The notes under the pieces are model-generated. The model made no database searches and was not told the origin of the DNA. It saw nothing but the letters and a program-made list of their open reading frames with translations. Shown piece after piece: positions 1 to 11,030 of a stretch of 64,000 nt of DNA. Source of the stretch: Mantis religiosa (lineage: Eukaryota; Arthropoda; Insecta; Mantodea; Mantidae). The stretch lies in assembly GCA_030765055.1 (NCBI GenBank), contig CM060952.1, positions 77,793,055-77,857,054 on the forward strand, written 5' to 3'. A program made the translations under genes and the position numbers. The stretch's first letter is position 1, and the number at the start of each line of letters is the position of its first letter.

Positions 1-577
1 GAAAGCATGACCTTCCCAGCTGACTTTTGAACGTTTGATTTTTTGAGAGGAGGGGAAGCGGCATGTTTCCATTCCATGCTCGTAATTTTCATCTGTGGAT
101 CATGCTGATAGATCCTGGATTCATCCATAGTTAGCACACGATCAAAAGAATCACCTTCATCCTGCTCCAACAGTAGCAACGTCTGTCTTGAAAGGTCACG
201 GCGTGTTTACTTTAGGAAAGGGGTTAGCAAGCGTGGAACTCACCGTGCAGACACCTTAGACATGTGCAGTTTGTCAAAGAACAATTTTCGACACACTATC
301 ATAACTAAGATGTGACTCATTGATGATCACATGGATGGTTGCTCGTCTGTCTTCCAGTATTAAACACTCCACTTTCTTCACTGTGACAGCGTTATCTGTC
401 AATGACGGTTTACCAGCTCTTGGCTCATCTGTCAGGGACATGTGACCACCTTATAATAGTGTCATACGATGGGCAATCATTTCCATACTCAGCCGTTATC
501 TCATCATGGATTTCCCGGGCAGTTTTGACCTTCAAATGCAGGAAATTGATCACACTACGAAGCTGAGTTTTCTCCAT
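1..577 (-). pseudogene. mariner-like transposase remnant, C-terminus outside window
   Basis: Read on the minus strand, this begins MEKTQLRSVINFLHLK and continues as an HTH-type N-terminus (a conserved AREIHDEITAEYG stretch), matching the layout of mariner-family transposases with an HTH_48-like DNA-binding domain. A frame change follows, then a linker with the typical SLTDEPRAGKPS sequence. Further along, the catalytic region reads RVLTMDESRIYQHDPQMK, where the DE of TMDES corresponds to the second catalytic Asp region (usually GDE or MDE in the family). The protein would cut and paste the transposon as a DDE/D enzyme. It is dead: reading-frame breaks occur near 450-460 and there are stops around 225-270. 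The rest of the catalytic domain runs off the left edge. I chose 577 because the ATG there starts the recognisable homology. No terminal inverted repeat is visible upstream. Family assignment is from motif memory, not a search. Confidence 0.75.
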
Positions 578-2365
578 CTTATAGCTCAGTCCCTTCTAGC
601 ACTCGCTATAAAAAACAAAAGGACTCAAATCACTGAAACTACCAACGTTATATCCCGAGGGATCAAGGATCATAATGAAAAATTTTCATCACTCTAGCAT
701 GAAAACTACCGGGTGATAATTAAAACTTTACGACACCCTCTCGTATCAGCACAAAAGGGTGCTTAAAGAAACATCGTAGAAACGTGTCGGAGTGCTGCAT
801 TTACATAAAAGAAAGGCTGATTGTACGCTAACAGTAAGCTTACGATTTCGTCTCTTGTTACAATATGTATGCTCTTTTACTCTAATGGCAAGTCGGCATT
901 ATTTTTTCCCTTATTTGTGACATGGCTCTTTTAACCATTTGACTGTCACTTCAATTCTATCGTGTCTTTTCTAAGAGTGGAATCAATGGCAATGGCTTAA
1001 CCGGAATTTCAACCAACCATCTCCGTTTCTCTAATTAATTATTACCGTATAACAGCGTGCCAGCACGACAAGCTCTTGTTGTTTTGGGTAAACCACAGGG
1101 GAATCTCAAGTTCATACGAGATAATATAGCTAATGTTGAATTACAGTGTTGTTAGTGCTTTAAGTACCGGGCATTGTACATCAAACTTTATTACGTAAAT
1201 CTATGATTTCTGTCAGTTTATCTGATGCTGCTTTTCTGTAACATGTGCGGATTCTGTGATTCCTTGGGAACCATGCTTCTCGTCGCACACGTGAAGTCAG
1301 TTTAGCTATCGTGTGCTCACAAAGACTTCGTTCAGTTACTTTGTCATCTAATATTTTATATTTAATGTCCCAGAATTTTGGCTAAAGCGAGACGCTCATG
1401 CGTGTTTTAACAGAAACGTGCCACAAATTTTGTTTGTATCAGAGTTCTATGTCACTGGCTAGGTTTAATCTTTCGATACAGCTGACTCTAGAAAGTAGCA
1501 CCCTGAACTATCCTCTCCTACATCCCTTCCAGTCCTGGTAAGTTACATCCTAAAGGTGCCCAGCATCACTTTTGATGTAAGGCGACTTTCATCCTAGACA
1601 TCACAACTGGTATCTACGTCATATTGGGGAAACGCTACGTGACATTCTTCCCGAAGATGTCACAATAGTACGGCACGAAACCTGCTTGGAAAACCTAACT
1701 AATCGATCTGGAAACGTTAACGAACTCGACTGCCCCCAACAGATTTGGTGGGCCTTGTGTTCTTTTGTGTTATTCGAGATAGCAATACATCCAGTCTATC
1801 TCTGCTTATATGTCACGCCCGAATCTCAAATATACGGATACTTGATCAACTTTATCTATAAAGAATGAAATGATTTATATCGAGAACGTGTTTAAATGTG
1901 GCAGTGACGTTGGTAGAATCTAGAGATGATAAAGAACTGTAATTTTACTACAGAAGTGGAGACATTAAAACGTTTAAACGAATTTATTTTGTAAATAGAA
2001 GCGAAGTTGAGAGAAAGAGCTTGCTAACGAAATTTGTACCATGTTTTTATACGATTTGCCTCGCGCTCCACAACGTAACGACGTTACCGTGAAGGAAATA
2101 GCAGTGCTGCCAGCCACAAAGAAAATCAAGTGTTGCCAACCTCCTGTGTTTATTTTGTGTGCTACAGGCGGTTCAAACAGACACGACAGTCTACTCTGTG
2201 TTGTGTAAATGGGATGTCTATATCCAAATGAGGGACCGGAGTTTGAATATCAGTTATGGTCACTTGAAAATCCTACACAGAATAGTTAACGAAAATGCAC
2301 GTTTTAAGGCTCCAGTTAAAATAATGATCCGGAAAATATTCTATGTCTGTGTGGTCTTTAATAAA
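578..2365. other. gene-free AT-rich stretch
   Basis: No supported gene. The short open frames at 1686-1868 and 2159-2371 have no recognisable domain and ordinary AT-rich composition. I see no tandem repeat and no clear DR1 copy here. Confidence 0.5.
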
Positions 2366-3844
<1,479 letters not shown>

Positions 3845-5666
3845 GAACAACTTCTCGTATGAGTAAAGTATTAAAAATAAGAAGCAACAACTCCGTCAAA
3901 GATTTATTTAACAAATTGTGTACTTTAAGGAGATGTAGAATAGTCGTATTTCTATAAAGTTCCTGACAATGGTAGCAATTCCAGTATGCGAGTCGTCCAG
4001 TCGTCCCATGCACAACCCTGTATGTACCAAGGTCAGTGTGTTATTGGTTACAGACGAGTCAAGTACTGTGCGGAACCAAGCTCGGTGTGGTTGCTAGATG
4101 CGAGCAACTGAGAAAAAGGGGAAAGGGGAATAAGCTGGTGACATAAGACAATGCTTGCATACACAGAAATTAATGCAATTAATTACGGAGGGGTAATATC
4201 ACGTGAAATTGTTATTGTTCGTTACACGTGCGAAGCAGACGATGATTTGGATGACATCACAGAATTTCCTCAATTGGCTTAGGGTAGCGCACCAACGTCA
4301 CATCATTTACCACTCCTAAGCTTGATGGTACTCGCTTCCAAGCTTAGCTGCTTTAAATGCAGAGACGTTATGGAAGTATGGCTAATCTACGTTCTTTATG
4401 ATTTTATTATTCAGGAGTTATTCATAATGAAGAGAATTTCTGGAGATATTCCAAGAAAGTATATGATTCATTTAAATCATTAGTCCTTCAATGATGTTGA
4501 CCACCGGAACCAGAATACTAAATACGAAATAATAGATAAAAACTTAATATTTTACAGCTAAATACGTAGTTCTCAACAACAGAAGTGTAACAATTAACTG
4601 GCTGTTACATAATCTAAGGATTATAAAATGCAAAAATATAATTTAACTAACACTTATTTTTATCATAAGACTAGGTAGAAATAAAATACCTCCACCAAAT
4701 CTAATAGTATTTTTAACAAAATGTTCTTAATATTCCGGAGGCTATCACTATTGGTGTAGCTAGAAAGATAATCCATTTGTCTGTTGGAATATTGAACTTA
4801 ACTTTGCTTTTATAAGTTTACTTCTTCCGTTTGTTAAACGTCTCCTTCAAACTGGATAACAGGATCTACAATAAGTGGGCATTGTTCTTCCTACTTATTT
4901 GTCAAGAAAATATATTAAACCATATGATACATTAATCAAAACAATTATTGAAAAAATCGAAATGTTCGTAAGGGTTCCATGTGAGATTTAGCTACGGAGG
5001 GGTAAATTATTCTTCATACCTTTTGGCAGTACTAAAGTAACATTTTCTTATTGCGTTTCGCTCTTCAAAGACAACGCGCGTGCACAGGCGCGCACACACA
5101 CACACACACATACACACGCACAAATATACTTCACAAAGTGTCAAAACGTTATTTCCTGTTAAATTTTCGTATTTAGTAGAGAAAGTATTAGAAAAGTCAA
5201 ATTAAGAGCAAAAAAATATATCGTAAATGGTTAAATCCACAAAGAAATGTATTTCAAATAAATATTTAGTTTTAACAAGACCTGCGTGTTTTGTGTAGTA
5301 AGACTATGTCTGTGTGTCATGCTTTATACAAAAGTCATTCAGAATAAAGTGAACTTCTGAGAACACTTCCATAAAATAAAAGACATTTATTCAGTCTGCG
5401 CTGTAAACATCTGGAGTATATGGCACATTCAAATTAAAATATTTAGAGCCATTTTTTTAAAATATCAACAACAATGGCAGAGTGTAATTTTGGATCAGAA
5501 ATTTTCTTGATAATTTTCATGTCACATCTTCGGAAGTTACTGAATATAAATGCTAAATGTGGCATTGAGTCATTATAACTAAAGAGAGCGAAATAAACAC
5601 TGAAACAGTCTTGGGTGAAATAAACCAAAATTCCTCTAGTAGTAGTAGTACTGAGTCATTTTGTTA
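3845..5666. other. gene-free stretch with DR1 fragments and a short CA tract
   Basis: No supported gene. It holds two minus-strand DR1 fragments (about 4405-4490 and 5320-5460, the latter ending in the reverse complement of the AAAAATGGCTCT module) and a short CA-rich tract at 5092-5121. The rest is featureless AT-rich DNA. Confidence 0.5.
5320..5460 (-). repeat. DR1 dispersed repeat, partial copy
   Basis: Reverse complement of two DR1 modules: AGTCATTCAGAATAAAGTG (near 5333) and TTAGAGCCATTTTT (near 5441). These are in the same order and spacing as in other copies, for example the plus-strand copy at 52592. Confidence 0.55.
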
Positions 5667-5670
5667 ATAC
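5667..5670. repeat. target-site duplication ATAC, left side of Gypsy element
   Basis: ATAC directly abuts the left LTR and recurs directly after the right LTR at 8240-8243. Four-bp duplications are usual for Ty3/Gypsy integrases. Confidence 0.85.
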
Positions 5671-6119
5671 TGTAACTTTGTGGGTGCGTAGAATTAAAAG
5701 ACCGAGTTGCAGAAATTAAAAATCTGCTTTATTTTCGTAGAAATACTCTTATAGATTACAGCAGTATTACGTTACATACACCATCAGTCTACCAAGGTCG
5801 ATCACAATAATAAACCGTGACAGCTGATTACATCATTAGCTCTCGTTACAACAACACTTCCAACTGTCTCTCGTGTCACAACAGCTGCTTCACAGCTTCA
5901 CTTTTATATCTAATTCATAATTCGAAACTCTTCCAGAAGAATAAAGAAACCGAATAATCAAGATATCACCAGAAATTTCCATTTATCTCAGTTTGTTTGT
6001 TTCAATAAGTCTTTTATCTCAAGCGCTATGTTTATCTGCTTATGCAAGCTCGTTATCTACTTGAAACCTATCAGTTCCTTTGTGTGCCAAGCTGCCTTAT
6101 CGCGATCGGGTTCGGTACA
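5671..6119 (-). repeat. LTR (3' LTR in element orientation)
   Basis: Begins TGTAACTTTGTGGG and ends GGGTTCGGTACA, giving the usual TG...CA termini. It aligns along its full length with 7791-8239, with scattered mismatches and several compensating indels around 5800-5900. The polypurine tract adjoins its inner edge at about 6120-6135 (GGAGGGAGCG on the minus strand). Confidence 0.93.
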
Positions 6120-6135
6120 CGCTCCCTCCTCAAGG
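6120..6135 (-). promoter_or_regulatory. polypurine tract (plus-strand primer)
   Basis: On the minus strand, GAGGAGGGAGCG lies immediately before the 3' LTR. This is the expected position of the RNase-H-resistant primer for second-strand synthesis. Confidence 0.6.
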
Positions 6136-6456
6136 CTGGTCGTCCCGAACAGCACCATCGTAGCGGGCGAGACGATCCATGTGTACCACCAACATCTTCC
6201 CTCGGGGCACCTTCTGGATGCGGTAGACCACGTCGTTAATCCTCTTCACCACCCGGTACGGTCCATGCCACGGCTGTTGAAGTTTTTCGATAGTTCGGTT
6301 TGCTCCCAGGTGTTCTCCTGAAGTACCGGCGTGCACTTCCTCAAGACCTCCGAGACCTAACTTCGGGAAAGTACCAACTGTTGTCTCTGCGTCTTCCCAA
6401 AAGGCGATTCCCATAACCGGAACAGCACGCCCACTCTTGTCTTCAGTGAGTCCCAT
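6130..6456 (-). pseudogene. Gypsy integrase remnant: zinc-finger half fused to C-terminal domain
   Basis: The frame contains VHAGTSGEHLGANRTIEK, the two-histidine half of the H2C2 zinc-binding domain of Ty3/Gypsy integrases. It passes straight into PWHGPYRVVKRINDVVYR, a typical integrase C-terminal motif, and ends at LVVHMDRLARYDG. The cysteine half of the zinc finger and the whole DDE catalytic core, normally more than 150 residues, are absent. The junction is therefore an in-frame internal deletion near 6285. A frame break near 6380-6400 separates it from the upstream RNase H frame, since the normal protein would be one polyprotein. The product cannot integrate DNA. Confidence 0.85.
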
Positions 6457-6955
6457 TGGGCCCAGTACGAATTGTAGGTGGCCCTCCTCGGTACGATGTC
6501 CTCCCAGGTTGTCCCTGCCTCCGCTTTCCTTAAGAGTGGTCCCAAATCTGCGTCCGCCAGCTGCTCCCTCCTCAGGCCTGCACTATCCCAGCCATCCGCA
6601 GGCACTGCCGTGACTACTCGGACTGCTGTGGCACGCTCCTTCTCTTCCACTCTTGTGCATTGGCCGTACTCCTCTGGGCAGGGTCTTCGGGACATGGCGT
6701 CTGCGTTACCGTGATACTTCCCTCTACGATGTTCAGAGGCGAAGTCGTACTCCTGCAGCCTCTGAACCCAACGTGCTGTCTGGCCTTCCAGGTTTCTAAA
6801 GCTCAGTAGCCAAGTTAGGGCGGAATGGTCAGTCCTCAGGTGGAATGGCTGACCGTACAGGTACTTGCGGAAATGCTCCAAGGCCTTTACTACCGCCAGT
6901 AACTCTCGCCGGGTGACGCAGTAGTTTTTCTCTGCCTTGGCTGAAGACGCGCTGG
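6357..6955 (-). pseudogene. Gypsy RNase H domain and RNase H-integrase linker
   Basis: The frame AEKNYCVTRRELLAVVKALE leads into HFRKYLYGQPFHLRTDHSAL and then NLEGQTARWVQRLQEYDF. These are the classic RNase H motifs of Ty3/Gypsy pol, including the catalytic Asp in RTDHSAL. The following linker carries HRRGKYHGNADAMSRRP, also family-typical (HxxGxxNxxADALSR). The homology begins upstream of the first methionine, at about 6955, so the protein start is not local. The preceding reverse-transcriptase domain is missing. Only a short piece before it survives (LEKVRQLLRRYQRVFS, 6950-7062, another frame), which joins the RNase H start across a deletion and frame break. Confidence 0.9.
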
Positions 6956-7062
6956 TATCGTCTCAGCAGTTGTCGAACCTTCTCCAGCTGTTCTGCGGTC
7001 AGGTGATCGGCCGCCCTCTCCAGTAAGCCTTCCCGCCGGGGCCCCAGGTGTTGCGTTGGCAC
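6950..7062 (-). pseudogene. protease-RT linker remnant of Gypsy pol
   Basis: The frame includes LTAEQLEKVRQLLRRYQRVFS, the helical segment that normally sits just before the reverse-transcriptase fingers (LLxxYxxVF). The frame then runs out of homology at the deletion junction. No FxDD catalytic motif exists anywhere in the element. Confidence 0.7.
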
Positions 7063-7169
7063 CGGCTCCTATGTCTTGTCGATTGCTGTCACGATGACCA
7101 CGGGCTCGCACGTCCCCATCTCCGTTCCGGCCTGGACGTCGTGATTGATGTCCGCTGGGTTAAGCAGCC

Positions 7170-7592
7170 TCACTGGCACCTCTCAGCACGGCGATAATGT
7201 TCTTCATTCGCTGTCCTTCCAGTCGCGCCATCACCACCACCTCCTTTCTCGCGACGACCCATGTCTTCCTTCAAGATGACCCTGCAAATTCCAAGACGTT
7301 CTTCGGGTTGCCGGAGTATGACCTCTTCTGCATTGAGCCGCAGGAGCTTCCTGCCGTCGTCGACCGTCACCTCGTGGCTCCTGAGGGCATCCAGTCCCAG
7401 TATCACATCCTCAGCCACCTCCGCGACGAACACCCACTGACGCACGGCACTCCATCCCAAGGTTAACTGCAGCAGGGCCTCCCTTTCCACGGTCAAGGTT
7501 TCGCCAGATGTCGTCACTAGCTGGTATGGTCTGCTTGGCTCGTACGCAACCGTCTGCGATGAGGCTGTCATCCATCCGTCGGCTGACGGCAC
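7170..7592 (-). pseudogene. Gypsy aspartic protease remnant
   Basis: The recognisable part is YEPSRPYQLVTTSGETLTV followed by VAEDVILGLDALRSHE. The hydrophobic ILGLDAL motif is the C-terminal half of the retropepsin fold used to mature the polyprotein. The N-terminal active-site DTG triad is not seen in this frame; upstream homology breaks near 7550. The following segment, VDDGRKLLRLNAEEVIL, matches the usual protease-RT connection. It sits between the primer site and gag start at 7600-7790 and the RNase H remnant. Confidence 0.75.
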
Positions 7593-7599
7593 GCAGTGG

Positions 7600-7750
7600 A
7601 GGGGTTGGTGGTGATGGCGCCGACGTACTCCTCACCACGCCAGTCCTTACTCGTTCTTCCGGTTGCTCTTCCTGGTGTCGGTCATCTTCGCGCCCAAGTT
7701 GCTATTTGCCACTTCCGTGTTCGTTGTTAATTTGGTCTTCATTATTCCAT
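7600..7750 (-). pseudogene. gag start remnant
   Basis: Downstream of the primer site on the minus strand, an ATG near 7750 opens a short charged frame (MEDQINNEH), then a stop. It then passes almost directly into protease-proximal sequence. Position alone suggests the start of gag. Nearly all of gag, including any capsid or zinc-knuckle region, is absent. Confidence 0.4.
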
Positions 7751-7771
7751 CTTCTCGGTGATGTTGTTTCA

Positions 7772-7788
7772 TCCCACTCCTGACACCA
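7772..7788 (-). promoter_or_regulatory. primer-binding site, tRNA-Leu type
   Basis: On the minus strand, two bases after the 5' LTR, the sequence TGGTGTCAGGAGTGGGA appears. TGG pairs with the tRNA CCA end, and the rest is the complement of a tRNA-Leu acceptor and T-arm as I recall that sequence. This fixes the orientation of the element. Confidence 0.8.
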
Positions 7789-7790
7789 TT

Positions 7791-8239
7791 TGTGTTTTTG
7801 TGGGTTCGTAGAATTAAAAGATCGAGTTGCAGGAATTAAAAATCTCCTTTATTTTCCTAGAAATACTCTTATAGATTACAGCAGCATTACGTTTCATACA
7901 CCATCAGTCTACCAAGGTCGATGACAATAACAATGAAAGCAGATTACATCATTAGCTCTCGTTGTCACAACAACTGCTTCACAACTGACTGACTGGCTGG
8001 TGTGTCTCAACCACTTTTATATCTAATTCATAATTCGAGACTCTTCCAGAAGAATAAAGAAACCGAATAATCAAGATATTGCCAGAAATTTCCATTTATC
8101 TCATTTTTTTTTTTTTTTGTTTCAGTAAGTCTTTTATCTCAAGCGCTATGTTTATCTGCTTATGCAAGCTCGTTATCTACGTGAAACCTATCCGTTCCTT
8201 TGTGTGCCAAGCCGCCTTATCGCGATCGGGTTCGCGACA
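7791..8239 (-). repeat. LTR (5' LTR in element orientation)
   Basis: Begins TGTGTTTTTGTGGG and ends GGTTCGCGACA. It is the same length (449 bp) as the other LTR and differs by substitutions, a 15-base T run near 8105 and indels near 7940-8010. Confidence 0.93.
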
Positions 8240-8243
8240 ATAC
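8240..8243. repeat. target-site duplication ATAC, right side
   Basis: Matches 5667-5670 exactly and directly follows the terminal CA of the LTR. Confidence 0.85.
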
Positions 8244-8419
8244 ATAGAAATATAGAAAATATTCAAAGAAAAATATCAAGTAAAAATGTGTTTATGTGTC
8301 TTAAATTACATGCAGGACATGACAAAGATCCTGTTTCAGACCACCCTTTCCATGGAACATTACTAAAAGTGCTAGAATTTCCAAAAATGAATCTAACAGT
8401 TTTTTATTAAAATGCTTAC

Positions 8420-8880
8420 CATATGTTATACATATTTTCATATTATTGAAACGTATATCTCCAATTTTGTATCCTTATAAGTATTCTTCGTTCTCAATAA
8501 CTTCCACAAAACTGATAAAATATAACCAATAGGAAAATCTCCACAAAAAAATCAGCTCTCATTACAGGTCACAATTTAAATAAAAGCACTTTATGTTCCT
8601 TCCATTTACGAGATATTCCTTGGTGTTGTTAGACATTTTCCATGCCTATAGCTTTCTCAGAGGGAAAGTCATTCATTATTCGTGTTTTTATTTCTTGGCC
8701 GTGTAAAGAAACCAGAATTCCAAAGCCACCGTATAGCCACCAGCTGTATAAAACATTTGACTATCACTTAAAGTCTACTGTATCCCCGTGTGCCTAGCAA
8801 TAGATAATGTTTAACATGAAATAGAGCAATAAGTATTTCTAAGAATAGTTTGTAGAGGAGTAGAGAAAGTTTTGTGCGCG
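8420..8880 (+). repeat. DR1 dispersed repeat copy
   Basis: Carries DR1 modules in order: TTCTCAATAACTTCCACAAA (module 2), TTTACGAGATATTCCTTGG (module 5), a Y-rich TTCTCAGAGGGAAAGTCATT (module 6), AAACATTTGACTATCACTTA with AAGTCTACTGTATCCCC (module 8), and GAGTAGAGAAAG (module 9). It has no coding capacity. Confidence 0.75.
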
Positions 8881-9814
8881 ACACATATTTTTTTAAAAGT
8901 TCGTTTTTATTAAGTTAACCCACTTTCTCCTCTGTATGTTGGGTAGAAATTTTTCTATTGAGTTTAAACTAACTTCTCACGATCAGTTGCAGACTTGACA
9001 CATTAAACATAGCTCAGCACTGCAAGACAGTACAATGTTAACTCACTTTCAAGAAAATCCTTCCATGTGTTAGTAAGGATTATTAGAAGTAGCCGACAAG
9101 TCAATCAATAGTTCATAACATTTGCAGTGTAAGAAGGTTACTAGTGACTAGCTGAACTATTCATACATCAATTATCTATTGCATGCGACCATCGCGTTTC
9201 GTTTAAACCTTACGAATATTTTCATAGCTATCACATTCACAGAATTTCAGGACATTCAGAATAGGCTAAGATAAATTATTACATAACTTTTATTCCGTTT
9301 AAAATGGTGAAATAAATATTTTAAATTGTTTATTTAATTTTGATCCTGTGGCTAACTGATTTTTGGATGTAATTCGACACTCTACGTAACATAGCAAGCA
9401 GTCCAGGAGTTTTCTTGTAGAATTAGACTTTCACATGTTTTCCAAACATAGACTAGAAAGATTATGGTTAACTAGAACAGACGGTTAAAATGAAAAGTCA
9501 TTCTTCTTGTACTCTCTCGAGATGAGAGATGACATGTTTCGAGGTTGGTCCTCCGACTTCTTCTTTCGCCCTTCTATCGTTTTTTAGGTTGCAGGTCTGC
9601 TGATTCATAAACGTCTTTACTGACTGTATCACACAATGGCTTTTACAAGACTGAGCAATAGAAATGGATTTCCTCTTTATAACTTTCAAAAATAATAATG
9701 CCAAGGTGACAATGCGTTATAAAAGCTCTCCGGGTCATTGGAGAGTAATTTCATACAAAACGTGTGAGTAAATTAGGATTGATAAATTCTTTATTGGAGT
9801 TAAAAGGTATGACG
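8881..9814. other. gene-free AT-rich stretch
   Basis: No supported gene, tandem repeat or recognised transposon. A faint DR1-like fragment on the minus strand may lie near 9220-9270. Confidence 0.4.
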
Positions 9815-10240
9815 TTCCCTACTCTTGTACAAACATTCATTGCTTTACCTATTTTATGTTAATCAAGACAAACATTATCTTATTGTCACGTACAAGGAAA
9901 TATGGGGATAGGGAATACTCAAATGTTTTAAACAGTAGGTCATTATGTGAGATCTTTAACATTCCGTTCTCTTTGTATCTCCAAGAAATAGAAAGTGAAT
10001 AGTGGCTTCATTTTCGGGAAAGGTATAAGTATTGGAAAAACAGATACAAATAACAATGTATACTTCCATAATGTTTCATTCAGTAGTAACAACAACAACA
10101 ATGTATTTGACATATGTACTCTAACAAGATCTACATTGATGTAGTAAGTTTACCAGTTATACTAAAGTCATCCAGAATGGACAGGACCTCTAAGGACATT
10201 GCAAGAAAATTCAAGATATACAATTCATGTCAGGAAAATA
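9815..10240 (-). repeat. DR1 dispersed repeat copy, minus strand
   Basis: One of the clearest inverted copies. It holds reverse complements of module 9 (CCTACTCTTGTACAAAC, 9820), module 7 (AACATTCCGTTCTCTTTG, 9958), module 6 (AATAGAAAGTGAATAG then GGTATAAGTATTGG) and module 2 (CTAAAGTCATCCAGAATGG, 10163), in exactly reversed order. Confidence 0.8.
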
Positions 10241-10522
10241 CCTTAAACAAGTGGAATTTTAATTAACACAGTTGCAGGCATGTTTAAGAAAATCTAAATT
10301 TTCTAAATAATTTCATAGAAACGGTAGCCTGTGAGGGGAGTTTCTTTAAAATCTTCGTGTCGCTTCCTTGGAAGATGAACTGAAATAGCAACTTTGGTAT
10401 TTAACCGACTTTTCGTTTTTCAGTTATGCTCTCCAGCGGATCTCAGAAGTGAGTATTTCTACTGAAAACTCGGTACTGAATTGCCTGGTAGTGTGTAATT
10501 CTTATCCCATTTACTGCTAATA

Positions 10523-10536
10523 TATGCAGTAGGAAT
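10523..10536. repeat. SINE-A target-site duplication, left
   Basis: TATGCAGTAGGAAT, repeated perfectly at 10883-10896 on the other side of the SINE. Confidence 0.93.
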
Positions 10537-10882
10537 GGGCGCCGGGGTAGCGCGGTAGTTTCGTTCGCGGCTCCCGTTCTAAGGGTGCCGAGTTCGATTC
10601 CCGGCTCTGGGGTTGGCGATTTTAAGTCGGCCCTATCCACGCCTTCACCTCTGTCTAGCACACGTGAAGTATCCCCTATGCCCAACGTGGTTCGGAGTCC
10701 ACGGTAAAAACTGTAGGTCCTCTCACCTCACCGCCATCTTCACTATCACCCTATCATCGGAGGTAATGGACACCGCCCTCTGGGTGCCTCCACCTGAGAA
10801 ATGGGTCCGGTCATCACTTGGTGGGGTGAGGTTACCCCGAAGGCCAAGGTTGCCATGTGGGGAGTGTTAGTAACTAACTAAC
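10537..10882 (+). mobile_element. tRNA-derived SINE (SINE-A), intact with duplications
   Basis: The 346-bp insert starts GGCGCCGGGGTAGCGCGGTA, giving a box-A-like promoter, and carries a box-B sequence GAGTTCGATTCCC about 45 bases later. This is the arrangement of a tRNA-derived RNA polymerase III promoter. The body is GC-rich and unrelated to its surroundings. The 3' end is a TAAC-type short tail (TAACTAACTAAC) rather than poly-A. Perfect 14-bp duplications flank it, so the insertion is young. SINEs depend on a partner LINE; the TAAC tail may reflect that LINE's 3' end. The partner is not identified here. Confidence 0.92.
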
Positions 10883-10896
10883 TATGCAGTAGGAAT
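10883..10896. repeat. SINE-A target-site duplication, right
   Basis: Perfect repeat of 10523-10536. Confidence 0.93.
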
Positions 10897-10929
10897 TGTA
10901 ATAAGTTACAAGTTGTTCATCCAATAGAT

Positions 10930-11030
<101 letters not shown>

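Larger units (their letters stand above)
5671..8239 (-). mobile_element. internally deleted Ty3/Gypsy LTR retrotransposon
   Basis: Two 449-bp direct repeats bound a 1.67-kb interior whose coding remnants all read on the minus strand. In that direction the order is 5' LTR, tRNA-Leu-type primer site, gag start, protease, RNase H, integrase zinc finger, integrase C-terminus, polypurine tract, 3' LTR. Protease before RNase H and integrase is the Ty3/Gypsy order. Three stretches are missing: most of gag, the whole reverse-transcriptase catalytic domain, and the integrase catalytic core. The element therefore cannot move by itself, although both LTRs, the primer site and the target duplication survive. 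The LTRs differ by many substitutions and small indels, so the insertion is not recent. The interior is strikingly GC-rich beside its AT-rich LTRs and flanks. Confidence 0.93.

Noticed and set aside
10537..10620. Functional tRNA gene
   Set aside because: It has box A and B but is the head of a 346-bp SINE with target duplications.
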